Assembly (NCBI GenBank): GCA_019055375.1
Contig: JAHQIW010000296.1
Span: forward strand, 124,001-188,000
Source of the DNA: Parelaphostrongylus tenuis
Taxonomy: Eukaryota; Nematoda; Chromadorea; Rhabditida; Metastrongylidae
Reading direction: 5' to 3'
DNA length: 64,000 bases
Shown: in pieces, positions 10,400 to 21,800 of the stretch
Layout of the letters: each line of letters begins with the position of its first letter
How positions within the stretch are numbered: the stretch's first letter is position 1
Notes under the pieces: generated by a model
What the model saw: the letters and a program-made list of their open reading frames with translations, nothing else
Told to the model about the DNA's origin: nothing
Database searches by the model: none
Position numbers and translations under genes: made by a program

Positions 10400-13300
10400 A
10401 AAGGCCTGCTCCGTGCGCTTCACCTATATCACCTGTCGTCCCGCTGATCGTCGAGTGACTAGAGCGGGTACCAGCAACACTTCCATTTTTCCCTATCGCG
10501 TGCAAGAGTAGCCCAGTGTGTCCTCCTCGCCCTAGGGATTCGCTGAACATCATATTTTTCTTCTATACCTTTCGTGAAGAAATCGGACCAACGGGTCCGT
10601 GGTCTTCCTGTAGAGCGCTTGGTGTCCCGAGGAGTCCAGTCAGTAACGGCTCTCGTCCATCGGTTGTCGTTGAAGCGCATTACGTGTCCGGCCCACCTTA
10701 TTTTTGATATCCTGGAGTGTAGAATGGCGTCTCTGATTTTCCATCATTGACGTAGGTCGGGACTTCGGATCATTTCTCTCATTTGCGAGATGCGGGATAC
10801 TCCTAGCATCGACCTTTCAAACGCGCGTTCAATAGCGCCAAGTGATCTTTCATCCTGCTTACGTAGCGACCAGATTTCTGCTGCATACTTGAGGGCAGGA
10901 ATAATTGTCGAGTCGAAAAAGTGGGCACGGAGTCGTTGTTCTTTGTCCTCTTCACTACATCTTCGATGCTCTTAAACGTTCCCCAAGCCGCTCGTTTCCT
11001 TCTGCTCAACTTTGGAGCTATGTCGTTCATCATGTTGATTTCACGACCTAAATAGACGCAACTGGAGCATTCGGAGATTGTCGTTCCGTTGACCGTGAAT
11101 GGGGCATTCAAAACTCATCCGTTCCTCATGAACATTGTTTTCGTTAGATTCAGTTGAAGACCAATCTTTCCACAGGCGTTATCGAAATCGGTCAACATTC
11201 GTTCCGCTTGGCTGATGCTTGGTGTTATGAGAACTATATCGTCAGCAAAGCGAAGATGATTTAATTGCAGATCGTCAATTTTCACTCCCATATCGTCCCA
11301 TTCTAATGTTCGCATGACGTTTGTAGGGTGGCAGCTAATAGTTTTGGTGGAATTGTGTCTCCTTGTCGAACCCCTCTTCTTACGTCAATGGTGATATTGT
11401 TGTAGAATAGAGATATTTTGGTCGTGAAATCTTTACACACCTCACGAAGGATCATTATGTACCGAATATGGACGCCCTGGTTATCCAGAGCCTCTATAAC
11501 TGCTTCTGCTTCCACTTAATCAAAGGCTTTTTTCAGATCGTGAAAGTGAGACAAAGTGGTTGTTTGTACTCTCGTGAAACTTCAATGAGTCTTGTGATCG
11601 TGTGGGATGTGGTCTATGGTACTAAATCCTTCTCGGAATCATGCTTGTTCGCATGGCTGTCCTTCGTCCCTTGTTCTGTCAATCCTGTTCAGGATGACTC
11701 AAGTGAAGAGTTTATAGACAACGGACAGCAGGCAGATTGGGCTATAATTGCCCATGTCGTGAAGGTCTCCCGTCTTGAACACCACTACGGTCTTGCTGGT
11801 TTTCAATTGAATGGGAACGTTGCTTTGACAGGTAGCGAGTGAAGAGCCGAGCCAGGTGTTGATGAGATTTGGCGAAAGGTTCTTCAGGTGTTCTGTCTGA
11901 TCCTGCCTGGACCGGATGTTGTTCTGTTCTTCACCCACGATATAGCATGTCGGATTTCGGAAAGGAGGACCGATAGAACGACATATTCATCTTCTTCCAA
12001 TTTATATGACGGTAAGAGGACATGGCTAACGAAGAGATCCGAGTAGTATTGGTGGATGATTTTTCCATAGTCTTTCTGAAGCTGTAAGTGCCCCGTCAAG
12101 GCATGGGAGTGAAATCATCTTGGCCTTATAATTGGCGAAGCTTTCGCTGGGCTTTGCGAATGCTCTTCCCAGCTTTTCCATAACTGCTGCTCGTCTCTCT
12201 TTGAGGTCTTCTCTTATTGCTTCTCTGCAGCGTTCCGCAAGTTCGGACGTAAGGTTTCGGTTGCCTGTAGCTCGTGCGATTCAACGTTGGAGTATCAGCT
12301 CGAGTGTCTGCGGAGACAAGCGTCTCTTCGTGACCTTAGGACTCTCGGCTTTCATAGCGCTAACGTGAAGATATTCAACGAGCCAATCATATTCTTCGTC
12401 GATGTTGTCGACAATGGTATCTTCCCAAGAGCCGACTAATGATTTGAATACATCCCAGTTTATGGTAGTTCTGGGACTTCGTTGTTTGAATTTAGCGGCT
12501 TTCTCTCTCCGCGAAACACGGAACGTTGCGCAAAGGCGGCGATTGTCTGATCCCGTGTAGAACTTAGGAACAACAGCGACATCGGTCAGGCAACACTTTT
12601 GATTTACTAAGAATGGGTCTATTTCGTTAGGGTACTCTCCATTGGGAGACTCCCACGTCCGTCGTTGAGAGTGAGGCTTTTGGATTGTTTAGTTACCATG
12701 GATGGTTTGGGTCGTCATGATAAACTCAGATAGCTTCTCGCTCTGTTCATTCCATTCTAGTCCGTGGTTTCCAATGTAGCGCTCTTCAGACGTTCTTCCA
12801 GGTTTAATTTTTCCATAAAATCTTCGATCCAACATGACCTTGAAGAATGTAAGATCTTCTCTGAAGAATTTTTTGAAGTTTATATAGAACGCTTCAACTT
12901 CGTCTTCGTCATAGCTTGATGTTGGTGCGTAGGCAACGAATATGGTCAAAGCCGGTATTGAGCCACATCGTTTCGACCGCAATCGTCCGATGCGGGTTGT
13001 GAGTTGTTCAAACGAATCGATGTTCACGGTCAAATTCAATTTGACAAGGACGCCAATGCCGCCGACACCTCTGCTGTCGTAGTATGTTCCACGGAACAGT
13101 TCTTCTCCGGTGTCATAAACAGCGTGAAGAGGATGGCGCCTTCTCGTCTCAGCCAGGCCAATGACGTCGTACCTTATTCCCCTTGCTTGAATCAGTAGAT
13201 CTTCTACAACGGATTCGTGAGCAAGGGTTCTTGCATTGTAGGTACAGATCGTCATTTTAGTTCGTTTCGATCTCGGCAGCCTAATTTGGCCCTGAGATTT

Positions 13301-13757
13301 CAGCAGCCTCTCCGTACTCGCCTTACCTGGCGTTGCCGTACCAGGGGCTCTTTCGGGGTCAGGGGAATTAAGCCCATATTTGTTACAGTTTTTGGCATTT
13401 TGATACCCAACGCATAGCTTGCCAGGCTCTAAAAGTGGGGGCTGGGTACTCACGAGTAGCTTGCCAGTCTCTCTCGGAGGAGCGGGAGGAAATTATTGGA
13501 GGCTATTCCTAACCGCCTCCCATGTACTTCCCGGCCGCTTGATTGCAGGGTTTTGACCAACTTGACTCGTAGAAATAGAGTTTGTCAAGTCGGCGCTGGA
13601 GAAGCAGGGAGCTCATCTCCTGAATCCACCTGCATCACTGAGAAGCACACGGTCGCCTTTAGTTCGCGTTTATTCCTCTGTCCACCACCTGGGGACGCGC
13701 CATGTGCCCTCGCAACTAACAGGGCGAGATCCCTCAAAGAGGGAGATCCCTGGTAGT
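10400..13757 (-). mobile_element. RTE-type non-LTR retrotransposon, near full length, inactivated
   Basis: Reads on the - strand. The 5' leader lies near 13757-13460. The APE-type endonuclease is at 13453-12689, with TICTYNART, DVIGLAETRRRH, GVGGIGVLV and YAPTSS segments. A TAA after IHGN interrupts it, and the frame then resumes (RTWESP...NEIDPF). The reverse transcriptase follows in pieces: NYSPICLLSVVYKLF (near 11700-11760), GVRQGDTI (near 11370), and LRFADDIVLITPSISQAE with the FADD active site (near 11210-11260). The C-terminus has GRPRTRWSDFF (near 10590) and ends at 10459. Several frameshifts and stops show it is dead. The layout and wording are those of the RTE family common in hookworm genomes. 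The 3' boundary near 10400 is approximate. Confidence 0.9.
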
Positions 13758-14740
13758 GCGCAATAGCGGCGAAAAATATTATTGAGTCTCAAATTCGGAA
13801 CACATTATAGAGAATATTTTGATATTTATTTGAAAATTTTTTCTCCATTTTGCAGAATTTTCAGGCTTTTTGCATTATAATTGTATAAATAACTTTATTC
13901 TATTGTTCCAATGGCTTGGGTTTTTCTTTTCATTCTAAATTGACAAAATAAATGTGGTGCTAAGCCTAAGCAACCTAAGCCAAGAAGTACAAAGTGTAAT
14001 CTTCTATTCGCTCTTACAGCGCCGTATAAAGACTATCTCAAAAATAAAACAGCTTCAAGATCACCTAAAGCTCTCTATTAAATTATTTCCAGCCTATCAA
14101 AACACTTCCCTGAACCCTGCCCACCTTGATGCCGTTTGTTTCAAATGTTGCAAAATCCCATTCATACCGCCATTTACACTCTGGCCGAGCAAAAACTGCG
14201 CGCCGAGTGTGAGACACAGTTTTATTTCCGCTGCCACACTGCAGTAATATTAAAATAGCCGAGATTTGAGCTATGGAATGATTTTTGAAAATCTAGGGAA
14301 AGTGCTGTCCAGAGAAAAACGCGAATGTGGAACCTAATTCTATTTTCCTTTCTACAGTGCACAAAAAGGACCCTTATAGGAATCAAGCATAATTTTTGAA
14401 TTACCGAATTTTGATTCATCAAACCATCTCTATAGTATAGGGAAATAACAATAAAGGCTTTGTCCTTGAGAGGTCTAAAAATCGATTGCCCCCACTAAAC
14501 TTGGACCGAAAAGGTTGCCACGTTGCCCTATGAGAATTATTCTTAGTAGTGAATATCTAGAGTGTGTTCATACAATCAGACACACGTGGGCGCAGACCGG
14601 AAAAGCCACATTGGACACTATCAACGATCAATTCGGCCGTGAGCATTAAGTGCGACCAATACGATAACACATTCAACGCATAAAAAAGGTTTCGAAAAAT
14701 TGCCCATTGATAAAATTCACAAGATTTCTTCAATTTCAGC
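13758..14740. other. Intergenic, nothing recognised
   Basis: AT-rich spacer between the LINE and the family 2 foldback. Short ORFs at 13954-14247 (+) and 14222-14422 (-) have no supporting motif. Confidence 0.35.
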
Positions 14741-14796
14741 ATGCCTGGCAATTATTTTTTGAGCCATGCATGTGGCCAGTTATGGGCACTTGTACA

Positions 14797-14840
14797 GCCC
14801 AATACACTTGTTTGGGCCTTGGCAGCCTCCTCAGTTGGGC
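14797..14840 (-). ncRNA. Hammerhead ribozyme motif, type I, left arm of foldback 2
   Basis: On the - strand: GCCCAA, core CTGAGGA, stem II GGCTGCCAAGGCC, CAAA where GAAA is expected, CAAGTG, cleavage dinucleotide TA, then TTGGGC. Stem I is a perfect 6 bp. The single core change is G12 to C. Confidence 0.65.
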
Positions 14841-15070
14841 ATGCCCTTCGCCTTTCCCCGATACTCTCGGACGAACACAACTCCTACATAGAGAAGGCGT
14901 AGACGAACTATTTGCATGTGCCATAAAATGAAAATATCACTAAATGCCCTTGTACAACAAAGCCCATTTAGTGATATTTTCACTTAATGGTAGGTGTAAA
15001 AAATACGTCTGCGCCTTCTCTATGTGGAGCTTTGGGTTCCGCCGTGGCAATGGCTAAAGACCAAGGGCGT

Positions 15071-15114
15071 GTCCAACTGACGAGGCTGCCAAGGCCGAAA
15101 CACGTGCATTGGGC
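15071..15114 (+). ncRNA. Hammerhead ribozyme motif, type I, right arm of foldback 2
   Basis: GTCCAA, core CTGACGA, stem II GGCTGCCAAGGCC, GAAA, palindrome CACGTG, CA, then TTGGGC. Stem I is 6 bp with one wobble. The only defect is C in place of U16.1. Combined with the left-arm copy, the family consensus would be a complete hammerhead. Confidence 0.7.
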
Positions 15115-15507
15115 CATACAAGTGTACATAGCATGCCACATGCATGGCTCAAAGAAATAATCATCAGGCATTTTGAGACTTAAGCGTGGCGCATAAGGAA
15201 GCACTTTAAACCGAAAGTATTTCTTGAATTGTTGCACTTGTCTTGCATTTCATCACCAGCCTATAATTTCATCATTTGCTAACGCAGATGGTTTTGTAAA
15301 TGATAAATGTTTCCGCTGTATGAATACCTAGTAGCATACTTATTTGGGTGTCCATGATGTTTTATCGGTTATAAATTATCAATTTTATAACTTCATTGGG
15401 AATATTCGGGTTTTCTTTGACCCGAGAGAGTTAAAGAGGCGCTAATATAGGATTATACAAAGTCTGTTACAATCTCGTAATAAAATTTACTATGAAGCGA
15501 AGTGATC

Positions 15508-18070
15508 CTAGCATCGGACCTGCAATAGGGTGAAGAGTTTGTCAGATGGTACGTGGTCGTTGAGGAAACGTCTCCATCGTTCGTTGTGACGTAGTTGGAT
15601 TAGTTCGAAATCAATTGACGCCAGTTGCATACATGTGACACTCTTCTTCAATTCTGAACCGAGTTCAATGAATCGAATCTGTAAAGAGTCCTATTCGATT
15701 ATCACTGACGGTCCGAATCATACGAATCCTCGAATACAACCTGAATAAATGATTTGTTCCACGACAATCTGGATTTGTAATAACGGCATTCAAAGATTTA
15801 CTTAGTACTGAAACATAACGCCCGGAGGTGGTTAGTCAACGTCTGACAATGATTTCTCGACTATTAAACTATTCATGGAAGTACAGACTACGCACAGGTA
15901 GAAGGAGTTTTGCTCTACTATGCCTTTCGATATGACTGATTTACAGTGCTCGTTTAAATTCAAATATGTTTAAAAGTGGAACTTAAAAAAAAACTGAAAT
16001 CTAACCAAATCAAAGAAAATGGACGATTTACAATTCTTAAATATTATCAGCGATGCTGAAGCTATGAACATAGAGATTTATGGAGTGACGCTATTATGTC
16101 CTACTGGACGAACGTCTGCATGTTTAACTGTTTTTTTTTATCTAAAATACAAGCTTTGGTTCGAGAAAATAGTAAGAAAAATTCCGGAGAGCCAGAATTT
16201 TGTTGTTGTGTGATGGACAAACATATTTTGTAGACAAAGTTTTGCACTTTCTATTTTCTCACTAAAGTCAATGAAACCCAGCATGAGCTGCGATACGTTC
16301 GTATTGGGTTTAAAGACGGGTATTATACTTGAATCAAGCAATGCATACAATACTCTCGAGCGATAGTTCCTAATTACGTTCATCAATAGAGACAAATTCA
16401 ACCATGTTTTATTTAATTCACCGCTACGAGGAGTCCAGAAAAACTGAAAAGTTTAGCAATATATAATTATTTTGATTAAAAATAATACGTTTCATTTCCC
16501 AATCGATTTTAACGGCTTACTTCAATCTTAAGTCGATTAGCATTCACTTCTTCGAGCTCCTTCGTCCAGACGGCCACTTGACGAATCACGCTGGCTATCT
16601 CGGCTTCGAGTGCTTCGAGTTCCTCCGGTGAATCTAAGGCATCATAATGATTTCTGAGGGACAGGAACACTGCAAATTCTTATTAAGAAATTCCTAACAT
16701 GTTTTGATGTACTACTGTCTACATAGGCTGGGTATTACACATGGCAACTGGTCTGAAAGAATCTCACTCGCAAAGCAACGAATCGTTCGCAAATTTACAA
16801 GTGTGGTTTCTGGTGAAGACTTGAACGCACGGTCGTTTATCAGATGATTCGGGGAAGATCAAGACCATATGGCATTCAGTTCTAAGCCGTCAATCATTAA
16901 CAATGATGATAACGAGACAACGAAACAAACAGAAGTATGACACCCTGGGTTATCCAAGTGTTTTGCTGAGTAGTCCGAGTGCTGATTTAGTCTTCCTCAA
17001 CTCTTATGAAGGTGAAAGGTCAGCAAGTTTCATATACACCTGCTATCAACAACCTTGTTCTAAGCAAGAAAAAAATTGACTCAAATGAAAAAGAAGGAAT
17101 AAAATTATGATGAGTCACCAGGACTCTCATTTCCATCAATCTCATATGATTTTACAACCTAGTTTAGCCCAGAGAGGAATAATTTTCAAATGATGTGATG
17201 CTCAACTGAAATAGGAAGTTAGGCCCACACATCATTCTACTACTTCTATAGAACACAATGGGTCGCGGCATTGGATAAGACAATCATGAAAGAACGCTCA
17301 TCATCATAGAACAGAGATAGGTTCTCAATTTCTGCTAATATTTGAAATATCCACTCATCAGGGAACAAATAAGTTGGATCGAGGTTCTGATAACTAAACC
17401 AGTTTGGATCACGAAATTTTCTATTGCATGAAGTTTCAAAGCGAAATAATTTTTTATGATAACTTGCCATGAAATACAAGTTGACAGAATTAAAGCGATA
17501 ATCAATAAGTGCGTTTTGAGCCTTTCTTACTCTCTAATAATGTGAGACAAGCACTCTTTTTATGACTTTATTGTTGAAAATATGGTTATAATAAAAATCA
17601 AGGTGTTGGAGGACCTACAGGAACTTTAAAGAGAATATCTAGTTAATGAAAGTGATAATTGCAGAGCATCCACAGTCAGTTCATTTGTGCTTAATCTGTA
17701 CATTTTTCCACATGTTTTATGAGAAGATGTCGATGTTGATAAATTATCCATAAAAAAATAAAAAATAATAAATGTTGATAAATTAAATTTTTCTCCAGCA
17801 CAGGATTCTGTATAGCGCAAAAGCTGAATTTATCCGTATCCATAGATCTTTTGAATTGGGTTTATTGATGGATGTGAAATGCGCGCAAGAAACAATTGAA
17901 CGGAAAAAGTTAACTGGATGGGGTTTGAAGCTGCTGAAATCAATAAGAAGTTGCACATGTTAAGCATATATATATATATATATATATATTTAGGTGTCCT
18001 TTTATGCAGATCCATAGTGGTCATCCCGTTTCGTCAATGTATTCTTCATCAAATGTCGTGCAGGAGATAT

Positions 18071-18121
<51 letters not shown>

Positions 18122-18808
18122 CAAAAGATCGGGTCACTGACGAGGAGGACGTACCTCCGAAACACCGGTGTATGACCCTGGCGTAACAACCTCGTTTTTG
18201 AGCTTAAATCATTCTTTTCTGGAATTATATTGAATGTTTTTGCGGGGTTTCAAAAACAGTCGATATTTTGATTCAGTTTTGATCTAACAGCAAAAAATCC
18301 ATCGACTGAGGGGTGGTGATGGACCAGTGTCATTGTACACTGTTCCATCACCACATACGCCTCCCTCCTTGCTTCAATGCAGGGCTGAATGTGGGGCGGG
18401 GGTCACTGACGAGGAGGACGTACCTCCGAAACACCGGTGTATGACCCTGGCGTAACAACCTCGTTTTTGAGCTTAAATCATTCTTTTCTGGAATTATATA
18501 TATATATATATATATGCTTTATTTACTTTATTTGATCCGTTGTCACAATGCTTCTTTTCCTTGTGTGGATCCAGTACTTCTAGCATTCAATTCGTTTTTT
18601 GTCTTCTTCTAGAACGTCGTAGTATACTGGTTGAGCGAGTCTCCTTGCAATCTCGAGAGTAGCCTTGCTGCGGTGTTCCATAGAGAGAAGAGGAAATGGA
18701 GCTCGTCTCTACGCGCTCCGTGACCTTCATCACATCCACTGGGCCACTGCGCCCCATATATACGCGTATATATATATATGCATATATATGTATATATATA
18801 TATATATA

Positions 18809-18854
<46 letters not shown>

Positions 18855-21800
18855 TTCTTTAAATATAGACGGGAAAGCCAACAGCCATGCAAGTAAGCTT
18901 TTAGAAGCGCACATGGTAGGAAAACATAACGCTATGGACTTTAATGTGGTAGTAAGATTCTTGGGAGACAATCATAAGCATCAGCGCGTAAAACTCTCGT
19001 AGCCTTTTGCGTTTAACCGCAAAAATCCAAAAATGAATTGGGAGAGTGCTATGGCACCTTATCTCACAGTCATTTTCTAGTCTGAGTATGGTTCATTTTT
19101 ACAGTGTATCACATAAAACCGGTGACCTCTCCCATATAAGTGTAAATGAGGTGCGGATATTTAAAGTGGCCAGACTATTGGAGTGTTTTATACAGGATTA
19201 TTTATTCATACAAGATTTATCTGAGTAATCAGATATGGTATCAATGTATTTCGTCTAGACTCTAACGAAGGCGGCGTGGCCGAAACGTTCGACAGAATCT
19301 GAAGAATTTTCGATTAATCTCAAATCACAAGACAAGAATACGCAATCACTAAAAGACATTGATCCATCTTATCCTAAATGCATAATTGTCAGATACCTCG
19401 ACCCTTTAGCATTTCACACTATGGACTACTCTTATGCGTTGAAATATAAGCTAACGGGAAAGTCTTTTTTTTCTGGTGAATGTAATAGGGATCATAATCC
19501 CGAAACTTTAGCATATCCTTTGAATTATTTCGTGAGAAGAAGTAAAAGCTGAAATGTCTTGATTGTAATAGGTTGGGGAAAAAGTTCTGAGTAAATGCTT
19601 GTAAAACATTTCTTTATGCACCCATCACACCCAAACAAAGACAAAACTAATAGTCAAATTACTCCCATCAAACTCCAAGCACTTCTTGCCACTTCTCCGG
19701 CAAAAGATCGATTCCGCGAGCATAAAATTCCGATTTCTTGCTGTCAAAAAATTTTCTTCAATAGCTCGATGCACAGCTTGACGACCAACTTCTTTTGGAC
19801 GACCTGAACGCGGCTGATCATCCAAACTCTCTTCACGTTCGTCAAACTTTTTGAAGCACCTGTGCATCACACTTTTGCCAACTGTGTCTTCACCCCAGGC
19901 CAGATTGACGCGTTCACTTGCCACCGTTGCATTTGAATCCAACACCCACTCGTACATCATCAACGACCTGATTTGCTCATTTGTTAACTCCATTTTGGAA
20001 TGAGTAGATATATTATATATCAATCGACGCAGGAGAAGACGGGCTTTCAGATGAGCCCAAAAACACAAAAAATGGCCCGACGCTTAAAAAGTTACAAGCA
20101 TTTTCTCAGAGCTTTTTCCTCAACTTATTATCTATCTTGATTCACTCACAGTCTTTCAACAGGTCTACAAAAAATAGAAGCATGACGACTTTGGTGGAAT
20201 ACGGGAAATTAATAGAAAAGATAGAGCCGGTAATTTGTTTAGCTTTTGCTTGCATGAGAGCTGTTGTCTGAATTTAGGTCAACTAGGCAGTGCAAGGTAA
20301 TTAAGACTACGGAAAGTGGAAATACTGACTCTTGTTGGCGAAGCGTGATACGATCAAGGATAGTGTTCCAACACTAATCGTTAGGTAAGAAACTGAACAT
20401 GTCAGGATGTCATTAGAATAAGAGGCATCCAGGTTATATTACGTTGAGTCTGAGACTATATGTTAGCGTTATTCTCTGCTAGAGATCTTTTACGACACAC
20501 GATTTTTCACCAGTCATTTGAAGAGCGAACATGACTAGAAGATGTGACCGCAGTCCCTAGGGTTGAACAGGAAATTCTGGGAATTTTTGAAGTTTCGTTT
20601 TGACGTGAAAGTTTGCAGCAAAAACAACAACAACTAACCTAGTAGTTCTGCAGATTGGAAAAGGCGCGTAATTACTAGGAATGACGTTGACAATAGTTAA
20701 AGCTAGCGTGTGATTTTAGTGCCGCTTGAATAATTGAGTTCTCTTTAAAAATTTAATTAATTAAAGACTCAACTTGTCTTTTAAAGTCTTGTTGAACGTC
20801 GAAAGTAGATTTATTTAGAGTTTGGAAAACGCTCATTGTCGCTCTATGAAAGTGCTGGCGGTTTAACGTAATTAGTATGGAATAAAAAGCTGGTAAGCCA
20901 TGGACGTAAATATCACAAGAGCTCTAAAAGACTTTACATTTACAATTCTGCCTATGAAAATGATTCAGGTGTAATTGAGACCCCTTAAATCACAAATTGA
21001 TGAAGCTCAGAAATTTCCATGAGCGAATGCTAAGCTTCATTTCAAAAAAGTAGGCTCACGAGGTTTTTCATCGATAGTCCTCCTGATCCGAGCGTGACGC
21101 TCCCTGAGTGTCTGAGCAGTTTCGGAGAGTATCTCCAGTTGGGCGTCGTTCATCTGAAGGCTGAGGCTGCAATCGGCGTACTGCCGACAGAGGTCGGCAT
21201 GCCGTTCGCAAGTCGTCTTGATTTCCTTCAACTCCTCCCTATCATCATGCCTCTAAATAACCGACAGTTCAATTCAGCCCTTGGTTTTTGCAAAAACGAA
21301 AAAGAACATAAAAAAAATTGTTCATGAGAAACGGGGTTCTAAGTGGATATTCATAAGAATTTTTACATTCATAGGTGTCGTTTATATTTAGCCCAAATCA
21401 AAGTCTCAGGTCTTTTTCCTCCATTACACCTTTAAGTGTCCGTGATTTTATTCCCAAAGTTCTCCAAAATCGTTCATTTACAAACTTTGCGCCGGATAAT
21501 ACACTTGATAGGATGACTAAAGGCTCACATTTGTCGTCCTGAGCATCGCTGATGACAGTGAATTGAGTATTATCTATTGGTGATTGAGCAATGAATCAGC
21601 TAAGTGAAATTGTCTGAAATATATTGTGTATAAGGATTTGTAACAGTAAATTCTATGAAAATGGAACGCCTCCAAGGGGAAACAAAACTGTGAAATTGAG
21701 TTAGGAGACTTGAGAGGACACATAATTTATAATGGACTTTAACTTCATCGGGCTGTGCTGATACGTCTCGTTAAGGTCGAAACCTGTGAGTTAACGAATT

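Larger units (their letters stand above)
14741..15171. mobile_element. Foldback element, family 2 (ATGCCTGATAAT termini)
   Basis: A long palindrome of about 430 bp centred near 14955. Both ends carry the terminus ATGCCTGnnAATnATTTTTT, then GAGCCATGCATG. The centre is a short inverted repeat around TTTAGTGATATTTTCA. The arms hold hammerhead motifs at 14797-14840 (-) and 15071-15114 (+). The same terminus occurs in a small element at 59835-59976 and at the right edge of the window (63972-64000). Short ORFs across it are artefacts of the palindrome. Confidence 0.85.
18131..18499 (+). mobile_element. Retrozyme-like tandem element, 269-nt unit with two hammerheads
   Basis: A segment of about 100 bp at 18131-18232 recurs at 18400-18499, nearly identical, with an offset of 269 bp. 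Each copy starts with a hammerhead ribozyme. The unit released by two cleavages (18173-18441) has no ORF and contains a strong hairpin at 18312-18354 (GTGGTGATGGA against TCCATCACCAC, with CAGTGT against ACACTG inside). This is the arrangement of small hammerhead-bounded retroelements described in plants and animals. Both ends run into (TA)n. Confidence 0.85.

Noticed and set aside
12689..13453. Longest ORF of the window, as a host endonuclease gene
   Set aside because: It is the endonuclease domain of the RTE LINE; the frame continues past a TAA into other LINE sequence and the reverse transcriptase.
17918..18186. ORFs with long Ile-Tyr runs on both strands
   Set aside because: They are translations of (TA)n microsatellites.
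18587..19002. ORFs with Ile-Tyr runs near 18.8 kb
   Set aside because: Microsatellite translation on both strands, no splice support.
21752..21800. A further hammerhead (CTGATAC ... GGTC GAAACC)
   Set aside because: The core lacks the CTGANGA pattern and no stem I could be paired; likely chance or too eroded.
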